DNA of 39,843 nucleotides from Candidatus Woesearchaeota archaeon (GTDB lineage: Archaea; Nanobdellota; Nanobdellia; Woesearchaeales; WJKL01). The notes under the pieces are model-generated. The model was given only the letters and a program-made list of their open reading frames with translations. It did not search any database and was not told where the DNA came from. The position numbers were made by a program, and so were the translations under genes. This document shows positions 18,401 through 24,874 of the stretch, one piece after another. Location: NCBI GenBank assembly GCA_019322815.1, contig JAHWIB010000003.1, forward strand, positions 1-39,843. Direction: 5' to 3'. Within the stretch, counting starts at the first letter, position 1. Each line of letters opens with the position of its first letter.

Positions 18401-19249
18401 CATTCAGACAAAAAAGAGGTTGAAGAAGGATTTGACCCTTTGGATGCAACTTCTTTCCCGCCTTCTGCGCCAATATTTACAATATTTATAATTGTCTTTA
18501 TTATAATTTTATTATTAGGAGGAGCAGGGTATTTTGTTTTTATGTATAGAGAAAAGATTCAAGAGATGATAGCAGGCAAAGCGCCACCAGCTGCGCCTCC
18601 TGTCAGGCCTGCAGCTACAATGAGACCAGCTGCACCAAAAATACCTGTCAGGCCCATTATACCAACAGGACCTACTTTAGAAGAGATCAGAAAGAAAAAA
18701 ATAGAAGAAATAAGAAAAAGAAGAATTGAAGCAAAGAAAAAAAGAAGAACAAAGGCTTTTGAGATATTTGGAGCTGAAAAACCAAAAGAAAAACCAAAAG
18801 TTGAGGAAAAGAAGGTTCCAGTAAAACCAAAAGAACTGCCGGCGATAAAGCCAAAAGAAAAAAAGATATTGAAACCATTGGCAAAGGCAATTAAGATTCC
18901 AGAAGCAAAAACTGAATTTGATAAATTAGCAAAATTAACTGAAGAGCACATTACAAAAGGAAAACCACTTGAACCTTTGTTAAAAATAACAAAGGTTCCT
19001 AAAGGAAAAGAAGATGAGTTTAAGAAACTGACTGAGCTTATCAAAAAGAAAGTTGAACTGCCTAAAACAAAGAAGAAAAAAGAATTAACAATGGAGCAAA
19101 AGGCAAAGATAAGGAATATATTTTATCAGTTGGGCAGCCTTGCTCATCAAAAAGAACCTGCTTTTGAAAGATTATCAAAATTAAAATCAAAGAAAAAAGG
19201 AAAGGAATTTGAAGAATTATCAAGATTATTAAAAAAGAAAAAGAGGTAA
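12452..19249 (+). CDS. Giant multidomain surface protein with TSP3 repeats and basic cytoplasmic tail
   Basis: 2265-aa membrane-anchored surface protein, the largest gene here. An N-terminal signal or anchor helix (about 10-30, KRGMILIALGVFLL) precedes a CC-rich start. Three carboxypeptidase-regulatory/CNA-B-like beta domains follow at about 184-258, 259-340 and 342-435 (GYVED..GPVEGASV...DADGFYEI). Next are an FnIII-like domain (about 447-535), a Cys-rich region (545-830) and a long series of Ig-like domains (835-1790). Thrombospondin type 3 calcium-binding repeats run from 1790 to 2000 (DTDSDGILNENDVCPNTP, DTDGDGVTDNIDTC, DTDGDGMDDKWE). A membrane helix at about 2009-2031 is followed by a 234-residue Pro- then Lys-rich cytoplasmic tail carrying four EFxxLxxL-type motifs (F2156, F2190, F2238, F2253). 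The order suggests a calcium-stiffened stalk joined to the cytoplasm. It heads the run of pilin-like genes. Confidence 0.88.
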   Translation: MDYTRKMQKRGMILIALGVFLLIYAVFSSAQNTGCCTNPFIQTCEDGITEDICGAEYFYEVGACDNLPENLVYLCAPAGGFCLGKGGLAGETEQYCEFRNPLALCINQSETAVYPGDITPAECVEGCCICEKGGDKVYDSTDVLKNRFGCDNFCDQIGYNVIFDDTITDDVDCISLAAAVELSNISGYVEDFQGPVEGASVLMQGRTTTTDADGFYEIEDLTSGTRIEITISKTDYLDHISDIDLVPGENEYNFTLQSADIGTLEGTVTSVVAGALANVRISISNKSDTTRQDGTYQIRDIPFGEYMLVAEHTDYQTFSKIVFINDSFITEDIEMTPKEFSALTGTVASIVEPYDAIGDAVVTLSGSFGTFTAISESREGIQKGFYRIANIPSNPGNSYTLRVSADGFEPLDPPITITFTSGQPTEQDVNLVPIVPGCGKTDCTPPLDFVVDHIPGREAVRISWRSPCNIVTGFDVIRKEGNAIKEIIPVSAFPAITYYSIEDENVEWETDYNYEIIAYYPESDCEESIVTSDTRRSITLGQAICKDRYDYTNNRWIGFCNSSYSRKICNDENRVESDQSGGYPSDCSTLEPEGDYFCSGPDKFGYTHCKNTVGCSAANIPPFGICQNPLICWGADVYGGENSINYCFLDGHPIYPQFDICRSCADVDNCFDYQSELACELDNSTCLKAEGSVCSWKDTTTSDYNQGFCYPENYEDINKCSLCNIVQYPTIGVECTQDICDLLGDCFSIENQDTGNLVTCAACQLDTQCEDFKSEEECVGILGAEGIHFEDDCMVVNSDDRCGLGLCTWTGTECVKDGNLDGSQDCVTETCLEDTEPPITTVTQDGSPHIVININNSIIDFNVDDNRPITTGLDSPFKVRYCITLDPDVCCSEEVTEEIAVTPTPLDVKQYLEDKNIINPNNNIYYLKYWSVDSNYNREQTKTKTITADTSEPIITIYPYPPVFVGLAETASLPITINVNERVDCTDSLTGPGFSESIISPAETIHSGTAKQVIYEDLYEGSYTYSVTCVDKVGNEKTETKEIALLKPFITLVDPTPVTDSPAIIFRIKTLRPATCNLLGLGDPEDFDPYTDPEIVLSGSERLYETSKQYDIGTDIPENSFIDFAKIECTDINGNFLESFIQFTTDTIGPITDFTAIDFNDRRFGKDSLPDFFSRSIDVELECIDRPYDVFSGEELGFRCKETKYCEADLYDTCNVSAGTKYNNPITVDSTKTICYQSWDNGIIENYAGDVECVDLIVDEPLVITLLEPKNERDIDKEEVVLNIPEFDVKIRTSKDTSGCRFRIFPLFDYDAAGPDFRFDLTDDPKEKIYSNYPTTYTSGNKNFNETPKPYAEMYIRCELSATGEILPALEDTPKHYTFIYDPTPPNITDAYATTISTEKPDDYENVEIPFRRDVYLRVDTEDKTICKYDSKDSIYSRMDYTFSEFLEQGVYTQKHIAIIDKKDIDDDLTAYEYYVACKNQAGDLSTTKTISFFTNFEQAQIITSAKVEPLLTVADGKKIINNSKVSQLGGVFLTVLTNTPTNPVVGCFYPNITFNRDPEGQKHTSNIISLAEGEYSYTVTCEFMDGETKNANINFVIDQTPPTVMNITVRDTCDPDSISPEFDVEDNLSGVNEYKYRLYEGASPITGWNLTDDSNPNLEELNLSEDEYYSIKLIAKDNAGNWMSEANAFTSEQFTVLDPNASQCVNDNTPPVVTINETIVGVNIEVTLSCYDRYGCRPMNYGWANTATNCNPLFDYLGPETLTVPTYLCYNASDTNGNTATGTKYIAINDTDSDGILNENDVCPNTPIIEVYEVDFDPSSPNYGCGPSEIDTDGDLLPDFWEEQYNAADCLLDSNSSDSDANNVSDGDEDCDSDGKTNYFEYMNGLDPTIPDLEDTDGDGVTDNIDTCQNTPFGEPVDELGCADVEKDTDGDGMDDKWEKQNGLDHQDPTDADKDNDNDGLTNIEEYNEGTDPNNEDSDGDDHSDKKEVEEGFDPLDATSFPPSAPIFTIFIIVFIIILLLGGAGYFVFMYREKIQEMIAGKAPPAAPPVRPAATMRPAAPKIPVRPIIPTGPTLEEIRKKKIEEIRKRRIEAKKKRRTKAFEIFGAEKPKEKPKVEEKKVPVKPKELPAIKPKEKKILKPLAKAIKIPEAKTEFDKLAKLTEEHITKGKPLEPLLKITKVPKGKEDEFKKLTELIKKKVELPKTKKKKELTMEQKAKIRNIFYQLGSLAHQKEPAFERLSKLKSKKKGKEFEELSRLLKKKKR

Positions 19250-19252
19250 AAA

Positions 19253-19762
19253 ATGAAGAAAAAAGCCCAGATTGCACAGGTTTTTATTTACATACTGGCA
19301 TTATTTATATTTGCATTAATTATTTATTATGGCTATTATTCGATCAGCTCTTTTATCAAGAAAGGAGAAGAAGTTACTTATATTAAATTCAAGACACAGC
19401 TAGAAAGCGAGGTAGAAGCAATACTTCCTCAATTTGGTTCTGTTTCAATTTTTAGTAAAAACAAGCCATTAAAAGCCCCTGGCAATGTTGAGAAGGTCTG
19501 TTTTGTCTCTTATAATAATGTTGTTAATAAAATGATACCTTCAGAACCCTCAGATACAATAGACCCAGTGACAAGATTAAGTATTGAGCAAGGTACAGAA
19601 GAGAATGTATTTCTATTTCCAAGAGAAGAAAGAGCACCAATTTCATTGTTGAGAATTAGAGTTACTAATGATTTTGATTGTATTCCTGTAAAACAAGGCA
19701 GACTGGATATAAGATTAGAGAGTGAAGGCAATCTTGTCAGAATTACTGAGTATATAGAATGA
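19253..19762 (+). CDS. Pilin-like membrane-anchored protein (KKKAQ family), unknown
   Basis: 169-aa protein: MKKKAQIAQ leader, one hydrophobic helix (about 8-30), then a 135-residue exterior domain with two cysteines (in VEKVCFVSY and DFDCIPV). The sequence pattern, basic residues then A-Q at the start of the helix, matches a class III/prepilin-type signal with predicted cleavage after A5, without the Glu at +5. The ATG follows the stop of the 2265-aa gene by 3 nt and its end overlaps the next ATG by 4 nt. It is a minor-pilin-like candidate; I know of no functional assignment. Confidence 0.72.
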   Translation: MKKKAQIAQVFIYILALFIFALIIYYGYYSISSFIKKGEEVTYIKFKTQLESEVEAILPQFGSVSIFSKNKPLKAPGNVEKVCFVSYNNVVNKMIPSEPSDTIDPVTRLSIEQGTEENVFLFPREERAPISLLRIRVTNDFDCIPVKQGRLDIRLESEGNLVRITEYIE

Positions 19763-20850
19763 AAAATAGAACAAAATCTAAGAAAGCCCAGTTAGCAATC
19801 CCTTTTCATTGGATCTTTATTCTTATTGCAGGGGCATTGATCTTAATATTTTTTATTTCTATTGTTTTCAAACAAAAGGCTGTTTCAGAAGAAAAACTTT
19901 CTGCAGAGCTAATTTCCTCTATTGAAGAGATTTTTACAGGAGCTGGAGTAGGAGAAGATGAGACAATACATGTTATTGATATCCCAAAAACAGAATTTAA
20001 TTTTATATGCGAAGAAGAAAGCGGAATATCAGAGTATTCTATAAAAGGAACTGGAGTGCCCAGGCAGACACCAACAGAGATTATGTTTTCTCCTGATTTA
20101 GTAAAAGGAAAAGAATTGATAATATGGAGCATGCCGTGGAGCATGCCTTTTAAGATAACTAATTTTATTATGATAAGCAGTTCTGATGTAAGATATATTA
20201 TTTTTCACAGTCAAGCTGAAGCAGATTTTGCACAGCAAGTAAAGACTGATATGCCTGATCCGTTGACAGTTGATTTAGTCACAAATATAAATCAGATTCC
20301 AGATACAGGCAACTATAAAATAAAATTTATTTTTATTGGCATTGATCCGACAACAGTTGATTTAAGCATATTAAAAGACAAACCAAATAAGGCTGTTTCT
20401 GCTGTTAGAATAGGATCAGACCATGTAGTATTTTATGAAAAACAGTTTAATATCTTTGTTCAGCAAGAAAAAGGCACTGTGATTTATCTTCCTGCTTATA
20501 ATGAAAAAGATGCAATATATTTTGCAGCAATGTATGCAGAAAATGCAGAGCAATATAGATGCAATTTAAAAAAAATATTGAAGAGACTAAATTTTGTATC
20601 TGAAATTTATAAAGACAGAACATTGCGATTACAAGGCAATTATAATCCAAATAATCCAGGAGATATATGTGGAAAATTATATGCTGTTGACGGATTCAGC
20701 AGATTAAATTCAGTTGCTCAGGATTGTTTTGATGATTTAGACAGCCATCTTTGCAATTATCAGGAATTTTTTACTGCAATTGAAGGAAATTTAGGCATAA
20801 GAGAAAGAAATATGAGGCTACAAGAAAACGGATGTTTGTTGATTTATTAA
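19759..20850 (+). CDS. Pilin-like membrane-anchored protein, 363 aa, unknown
   Basis: The leader is rich in Lys/Arg with SKKAQ (8-12), followed by IPFHWIFILIAGALILIFF as the single membrane helix (about 14-35). The approximately 325-residue exterior domain is mixed alpha/beta and ends in a Cys-rich part with five cysteines (RCNLKK, GDICGK, AQDCFDD, HLCNY, GCLLIY). This is the largest of the small anchored proteins between 19.2 and 24.4 kb. It overlaps the previous gene by ATGA, which implies translational coupling. The class III-type signal is visible. The pilin-like role is inferred from the signal and neighbours only. Confidence 0.72.
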   Translation: MKNRTKSKKAQLAIPFHWIFILIAGALILIFFISIVFKQKAVSEEKLSAELISSIEEIFTGAGVGEDETIHVIDIPKTEFNFICEEESGISEYSIKGTGVPRQTPTEIMFSPDLVKGKELIIWSMPWSMPFKITNFIMISSSDVRYIIFHSQAEADFAQQVKTDMPDPLTVDLVTNINQIPDTGNYKIKFIFIGIDPTTVDLSILKDKPNKAVSAVRIGSDHVVFYEKQFNIFVQQEKGTVIYLPAYNEKDAIYFAAMYAENAEQYRCNLKKILKRLNFVSEIYKDRTLRLQGNYNPNNPGDICGKLYAVDGFSRLNSVAQDCFDDLDSHLCNYQEFFTAIEGNLGIRERNMRLQENGCLLIY

Positions 20851-20851
20851 A

Positions 20852-21361
20852 ATGAGATTCAAAAAAACACAAATAAAAATGACTGAAACAATTGGGGTAT
20901 TGGTAGTTTTCTTTATCATTGTTTTATTTGCTATTATCTTTTATGCACAATATCAAAAAAGCTCTATTCAGGAGCAAAAAGAAGCTGCTATTATAAAGAG
21001 AGCAGTATCAACTTCTTTGAAAACATTTTATCTGCCTGAGATGAGATGCACAAGGGCTTTTGATGTTACATTTACAGCTTGTATTGATATACATAAAGCA
21101 GATATATTCAGGCAAAAGTTACAAAATAATGAAAATTATAATTATTATACAAATATTTTTGGCAAATCTCATATCTATCTAGAAAATGTTATGTTTCCTC
21201 AAGATCCAATTGAGATTTATAATGGAACACCTGCAAAATGGACAAGAAAAATTCCTATAAGGTTTCCTGTATTAATTTATGATATAACACAGTCTGGAAC
21301 ATGCGGAGATGTTGCAGGAAGATGTGATTTTGGTGTGCTTAGTGTTGATGTATATGAATAG
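20852..21361 (+). CDS. Pilin-like membrane-anchored protein, 169 aa, unknown
   Basis: MRFKKTQIKMTETIG leader, then a strong hydrophobic helix (VLVVFFIIVLFAIIFY, about 16-32) and a short heptad-like linker (QYQKSSIQEQKEAAI). The exterior domain contains cysteines in MRCTR, TACID, GTCGD and GRCDF. The leader differs from its neighbours: T replaces A/G/S before Q, and an extra TETIG precedes the helix, giving a Glu at about +6 as in true prepilins. It starts 1 nt after the previous stop and overlaps the next gene by 8 nt. Confidence 0.7.
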   Translation: MRFKKTQIKMTETIGVLVVFFIIVLFAIIFYAQYQKSSIQEQKEAAIIKRAVSTSLKTFYLPEMRCTRAFDVTFTACIDIHKADIFRQKLQNNENYNYYTNIFGKSHIYLENVMFPQDPIEIYNGTPAKWTRKIPIRFPVLIYDITQSGTCGDVAGRCDFGVLSVDVYE

Positions 21362-21830
21362 AAAAAAAAGCCAAGTAGAAATAATGGGATTAATTATTAT
21401 AGTTATTTTAGTAGCAGTTGCATTAATCTTTGTGCTTCAATTCATGATAACAAGAAAAGCTCCTGCAATTAAAACATATTCACAGGCAGAAATTGCTGAA
21501 AATATGCTGACTGCATTAAGATATACAACAACTGAATGCAATAGCTTGATTATATCCGAATTGCTAAAAAAATGTGTGGAGGAAGAGATAGGTTTTTGTC
21601 CTAATGGAGATGATTATTGTGATTTTGTTGAAACTAAAACAGACTATTTATTTAGCCAAACATTAGAAAAATGGAATAGACCATATAAACTTTCAATATT
21701 TATTCCAAATTATTATAATTTTACCAAATCACATCCTACTCTTCCATGTGAAGGTGAAAGAAGATCTGCAACACATATAATGTCTGCAGCAGATGCAATC
21801 ATGACTATAAGACTGGATGTGTGTGATTAA
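21354..21830 (+). CDS. Pilin-like membrane-anchored protein, 158 aa, unknown
   Basis: The start is set at the ATG giving MNRKKSQVEIMGLIIIV, because this places the basic residues directly before S-Q and the helix as in neighbouring proteins. In-frame starts up to 45 nt earlier would run inside the previous gene. Signal: S6/Q7 with Glu at +3. The membrane helix spans about 12-30. Exterior part: QAEIAENMLTALRYTT, a motif region resembling the helical segment after the membrane span in other proteins here, then six cysteines (TECNS, KKCVEE, GFCPNGDDYCDF, LPCEGE, DVCD). It overlaps its upstream neighbour by 8 nt and lies 1 nt from the next small gene. Confidence 0.7.
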   Translation: MNRKKSQVEIMGLIIIVILVAVALIFVLQFMITRKAPAIKTYSQAEIAENMLTALRYTTTECNSLIISELLKKCVEEEIGFCPNGDDYCDFVETKTDYLFSQTLEKWNRPYKLSIFIPNYYNFTKSHPTLPCEGERRSATHIMSAADAIMTIRLDVCD

Positions 21831-21831
21831 A

Positions 21832-21957
21832 ATGCCTGAAATGAGAGAAAAAAGAATGAATATCAATATGCTTGTAATTTGGATAATATTTATTGCATTT
21901 ATCCTTTTGATGATATTCTTAATTCCAAGCATACTCAAAAGACTGACAGGACAATGA
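21832..21957 (+). CDS. 41-aa single-helix membrane protein, unknown
   Basis: A very short gene, easily missed: ATG at 21832, stop TGA at 21955-21957. The product has a charged leader (MPEMREKRMN), one hydrophobic helix (about 14-34, VIWIIFIAFILLMIF) and a short basic end (KRLTGQ). The case for coding is positional. It starts 1 nt after the preceding stop, and its stop overlaps the next gene's ATG in an ATGA, the same coupling seen elsewhere in the operon. It lacks the K-A-Q motif. A small assembly partner of the neighbouring anchored proteins is conceivable. Confidence 0.6.
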   Translation: MPEMREKRMNINMLVIWIIFIAFILLMIFLIPSILKRLTGQ

Positions 21958-23150
21958 TAAGAAATAAAAAAGCGGATGTCGGAACATTAGCATTGCTTAT
22001 CATAGTTTTGGCTAGTTCATCTGTCTTAGGAGGATTTGTCTACAAATGGGCTTCAGAAGCAAAAGAAGAAAGCAAGATTGAAGCCTGCAGATTAAGCATA
22101 TTGCGGGCTGCCCAGGAGAAGAGAGTCGGAATTCCAGGAGTAAAGAAACCTGGAGTTGCTCTTTCTAAATTAGACTGTCCAAGAGGTGAATTAGGGGATA
22201 TTATAATAAGAAAAAAAGACGTTGTTGAAGATGACAAGATAAATCAAGATAAAACACACAGAATGATTGCAGAAGGCATGAGGGAATGCTGGAGAATGGC
22301 AGGAGAAGGAACATTAGACCCTTTTTCTTATTGGAGTGATGATACATATGAAGGACAATCACTTTGTCTGCAATGCAAAGAAATCATTTTTGATGATGAC
22401 TTGACTGAATGGATGGCGAAGAAACAGAAAAAAATTGTAAAAGATGAACTTGGAATTGATCTTAAGGATTTTGGCAATACTGAAGAAGATATTAAAAGGT
22501 TAGAGCAAGAAGTACAGAGAGTGAGCAGCACTTTATCTTTACAAAAAAAGAAGGATTTTGAAGAAAAATATCTTAATTATGTTATAACTTCTCCAATACA
22601 TTATATGCAGACCACCAATATGCCTGGAACGAGAAAAACTTATTGGGAATATCTTTATAATGAGGAAGCAGCTAAATTATCTGTTGAGGATTTAGAAAAA
22701 TTAAAAAAAACCCAACTGCTGCCTAATTCAATAATTCTTGTTAGATTGTACAGAACAGAAGTAAAAGATCCTTGGTGGTGGGCAACAATAAAATGGGTAG
22801 GAGGAGCTTTATTAGTAGTTGGTGTTATTGTTCTTGCTATTGTTTTACTGCCTGCATCTATTGCTGCTGTTGCTGTTGCTATAATTGCAAAAGTTGGAGG
22901 ATTTTTAGCAGTTGTACTTAAAGCTTGGGTGGTTGCGTCACTTATTTTAGGGTTAGGTACTGTTGCAGTGTATGAAGCAGGAGTTCATACTTATAGTAAT
23001 TGCCCTGATTGCAATGGAATAGGAGGAGTTGTTTTAATTCATCCAGATATAATGCCTTTAGGCAGTGAAACAAAAGTTTGTCTAAAGGAGAGATGTGAAA
23101 GTGAAGATGATTTTACAGATGTTAAGATATGCAATTTACTTGTCAATTAG
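21954..23150 (+). CDS. Membrane protein with N- and C-terminal membrane segments, CW/CxxC module, unknown
   Basis: 398 aa from the ATG overlapping the previous stop (longer in-frame starts would swallow the 41-aa gene). Leader IRNKKAD with a helix (about 10-28). The central domain contains ECWRMAGEGTLDPF and, about 20 residues on, LCLQCKEIIFD. A matching CW...G.G.LD.F...C..C module occurs in the next gene, so the two are probably distant paralogues. A Lys/Glu helical part follows (about 160-220). Near the C-terminus are WWWATIKW, two or three hydrophobic helices rich in Ala/Val/Gly (about 280-345), and a Cys tail (CPDCNG, KVCLKERC). Function is unknown. It is the only protein in the run with several C-terminal membrane helices, hence a possible platform-like component. 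Confidence 0.7.
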   Translation: MIRNKKADVGTLALLIIVLASSSVLGGFVYKWASEAKEESKIEACRLSILRAAQEKRVGIPGVKKPGVALSKLDCPRGELGDIIIRKKDVVEDDKINQDKTHRMIAEGMRECWRMAGEGTLDPFSYWSDDTYEGQSLCLQCKEIIFDDDLTEWMAKKQKKIVKDELGIDLKDFGNTEEDIKRLEQEVQRVSSTLSLQKKKDFEEKYLNYVITSPIHYMQTTNMPGTRKTYWEYLYNEEAAKLSVEDLEKLKKTQLLPNSIILVRLYRTEVKDPWWWATIKWVGGALLVVGVIVLAIVLLPASIAAVAVAIIAKVGGFLAVVLKAWVVASLILGLGTVAVYEAGVHTYSNCPDCNGIGGVVLIHPDIMPLGSETKVCLKERCESEDDFTDVKICNLLVN

Positions 23151-23163
23151 CAGGTTATAGAAA

Positions 23164-23799
23164 ATGCTCTACAAAAAATCCCAGATAAGAAGAATTGCCT
23201 TATTGATAATCGGGGCTTTGTTTATTGTTGTTATGCTGTCTTTTATATTCAACAATATTCTTCATGCTGCTGAGAGTTCTGCATGGAAAACAGAGTGTTC
23301 AACAAGCGTCCAATCAAATGTAAGATGGAGGCAGATTTCTGATGCTTTTGCAGAGGATATCAGATGCCCTACATTGGATATTTCTGTTGATGAAAAATCT
23401 GCAGCAAAAAAGATTAGGCAACTGACAATTGACTGCTGGGATATTTACGGGCAGGGCAAACTAGATCTTTTTACAGATGAAAATACTTACTGCGGAATAT
23501 GTGCAATATTTGATTTTGAAAATAGAGACAAGGAAATTCGACTGATAGGAAAAGAGTTTGACTATACAAGTTCAATCAGCAGCAATAATATATACAGCAC
23601 AATATTTATATATGCAAAAGGAGAACAGGAAATACAAGAATTAATTAAAATGCTTGACAGAGAAAAAACCAGCGGAAAAATATCTGCTTATATCGGCCCT
23701 TATAGAGGAACAGAATGGTATGCAGCATCGTTGGTTGGAGAATATACAAGAGAGGGATTAGATAAAATTGGATGCAAAGCAATACCAATAAAACAATAA
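23164..23799 (+). CDS. Pilin-like anchored protein with CW/CxxC module, 211 aa, unknown
   Basis: MLYKKSQIRRIALLI leader, helix about 10-28, then an exterior domain. TIDCWDIYGQGKLDLF and, soon after, YCGICAIFDFE form the same module as in the preceding 398-aa gene. The four cysteines of this module plus AECSTS-like and RCPTLD cysteines suggest disulfides or a metal site. The start lies 13 nt after the upstream stop and a GAGG-containing sequence follows its own stop for the next gene. Pilin-like export is inferred from K-S-Q at the helix start. Confidence 0.7.
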   Translation: MLYKKSQIRRIALLIIGALFIVVMLSFIFNNILHAAESSAWKTECSTSVQSNVRWRQISDAFAEDIRCPTLDISVDEKSAAKKIRQLTIDCWDIYGQGKLDLFTDENTYCGICAIFDFENRDKEIRLIGKEFDYTSSISSNNIYSTIFIYAKGEQEIQELIKMLDREKTSGKISAYIGPYRGTEWYAASLVGEYTREGLDKIGCKAIPIKQ

Positions 23800-23809
23800 G
23801 AGGTTTAAA

Positions 23810-23944
23810 ATGATAAAAGGTAAAAAAGCCCAGGAAGGAGGAGTGCCAGGTATAGGCAAGATAGGTACAATAATACTAGTTATTGCAGGTTTGTTGGTTG
23901 CTATTTATTTTATTTATTGGGCAGCTACTAATCTTTTAGGTTAA
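23810..23944 (+). CDS. 44-aa KKAQ-type single-helix protein, unknown
   Basis: A very short gene: MIKGKKAQEGG leader, Gly-rich GVPGIGKIG, one hydrophobic helix (about 20-38) and the end WAATNLLG. It carries the same K-K-A-Q signal as the larger neighbours. Its ATG follows a GAGGTTTAAA ribosome-binding sequence, and its stop is 2 nt before the next ATG. If cut after A7 the mature product would be only about 37 residues, nearly all helix. That is pilin-like in size class only for the smallest known pilins. Coding is well supported by the signal and spacing. Confidence 0.68.
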   Translation: MIKGKKAQEGGVPGIGKIGTIILVIAGLLVAIYFIYWAATNLLG

Positions 23945-23946
23945 AA

Positions 23947-24408
23947 ATGAAAAAAAAGGCTATGTCCACAGGAGCAATAATAACAATAATATTAGTTCTT
24001 GCAGTTGTAGTATCAATATTTATTATTTCTATAGGCCCTATTTTTGAATTATTTTCCCCTCTTAAAACAGCAGTTGGAGAAAAATGCAAAGAAACAGGCA
24101 TAAAAATGGATGAATATAATTTAGAGATTGAAAACCTAATAAAAGATTTTGATATGAATGCAGCAGATAGAGAAGAAAAAGAAAAAAACATAGTTAAGTT
24201 GTATAAAGAATTTATAGGCTGCTTTCCAGATAATAATCTTGAGGCTTATATGGAAGGTGTTGAAGAACCAGAGGTTTTCAAATTTATCTTTGTTTTGAAT
24301 GAGCAGAAATATTATGATAAAACAGTTGTTAATATAGCTAAGAGATATTTGAGAAGGTTTCCAGGCATGCATACAGCTGAAGTAAACCAGTATATCAATG
24401 CAGCGTAA
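23947..24408 (+). CDS. Membrane-anchored protein with TPR-like C-terminus, 153 aa
   Basis: MKKKAMSTGAIITII leader: Met follows KKKA where neighbours have Gln, so the cleavage signal is degenerate. One membrane helix spans about 9-28. The exterior part is alpha-helical and acidic/basic. Its C-terminus (FVLNEQKYYDKTVVNIAKRYLRRFPG) resembles a tetratricopeptide unit of the YbgF/BamD type, where Y/F-x-x-FP ends a helix. The protein at 25331 ends in a similar unit. This is the last gene before a 83-nt gap with a new promoter. Confidence 0.68.
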   Translation: MKKKAMSTGAIITIILVLAVVVSIFIISIGPIFELFSPLKTAVGEKCKETGIKMDEYNLEIENLIKDFDMNAADREEKEKNIVKLYKEFIGCFPDNNLEAYMEGVEEPEVFKFIFVLNEQKYYDKTVVNIAKRYLRRFPGMHTAEVNQYINAA

Positions 24409-24438
24409 ATTCCAAATTAAATTAAAGTTACCACAACA

Positions 24439-24450
24439 TTTATATATAAA
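24439..24450 (+). promoter_or_regulatory. Internal promoter TATA box in the pilin-like locus
   Basis: TTTATATATAAA in the 83-nt gap, about 42-53 nt before the ATG at 24492, with AGGTGA (24484-24489) as ribosome-binding site. It is nearly identical to the TATA region at 5593, so the downstream half of the locus can be read separately. Confidence 0.5.
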
Positions 24451-24491
24451 AAAAGTAAAAATATAATATATCATTAAAATATGAGGTGAAT

Positions 24492-24857
24492 ATGATGAAG
24501 AAAAAAGCTCAAGGTCTTTCTCTTACAACAATTATTGTAGCTGCTGTTGGATTAGTTGTTCTTGTTATCCTTGTGGCAATATTTACAGGAAGGATGAGTT
24601 TATTTGGATTAGGCATAAGCAAGGCTGCTAGAACAGAATTAGCATCTTTAAAATTAGATTATGGGCAATGCCACCCATCCAGAGGAATGGAAAGTCTTTT
24701 TACAAATGCATTGGATGATGCAGAAGATGAAGCAGCCAAAGCAGAAGTGACAAACCAGTTTGAAAGAGCAATATCAAGCTGCAAATCACAAACTCAAGAT
24801 ACTTGCGATGCTCATACTCCTGCAGATTATTCTGGAGTTACTTGTGTTTGGGGTTAA
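24492..24857 (+). CDS. KKKAQ pilin-like protein, 121 aa
   Basis: MMKKKAQGLSLTTIIVAAVGLVVLVILVAIF is a textbook-looking prepilin-type N-terminus: K-K-K-A/Q, then a Ser/Thr patch and an unbroken helix (about 11-31). The mature domain is only about 90 residues, highly helical (ARTELASLKLDYGQCHPS, DDAEDEAAKAEVTNQFERAISSC), with four cysteines. Small size, a helical body and its own strong promoter make it a good candidate for the abundant subunit of any filament made by this locus. An ATG 3 nt later (MKKKAQ), or a GTG 6 nt earlier, are alternative starts. Confidence 0.72.
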   Translation: MMKKKAQGLSLTTIIVAAVGLVVLVILVAIFTGRMSLFGLGISKAARTELASLKLDYGQCHPSRGMESLFTNALDDAEDEAAKAEVTNQFERAISSCKSQTQDTCDAHTPADYSGVTCVWG

Positions 24858-24874
24858 TTTTTTCTTTATTTAAA

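Noticed and set aside
18559..19044. 161-aa Phe/Ser-rich minus-strand frame
   Set aside because: It is the complement of the Lys/Pro-rich tail of the giant surface protein; AAA/AAG codons read as Phe/Leu on the other strand explain the composition.
21879..21953. Upstream extension of the 398-aa gene
   Set aside because: The extension overlaps the 41-aa gene in another frame and lacks the KKAD-type leader at the N-terminus; the ATGA overlap at 21954 is a better start.
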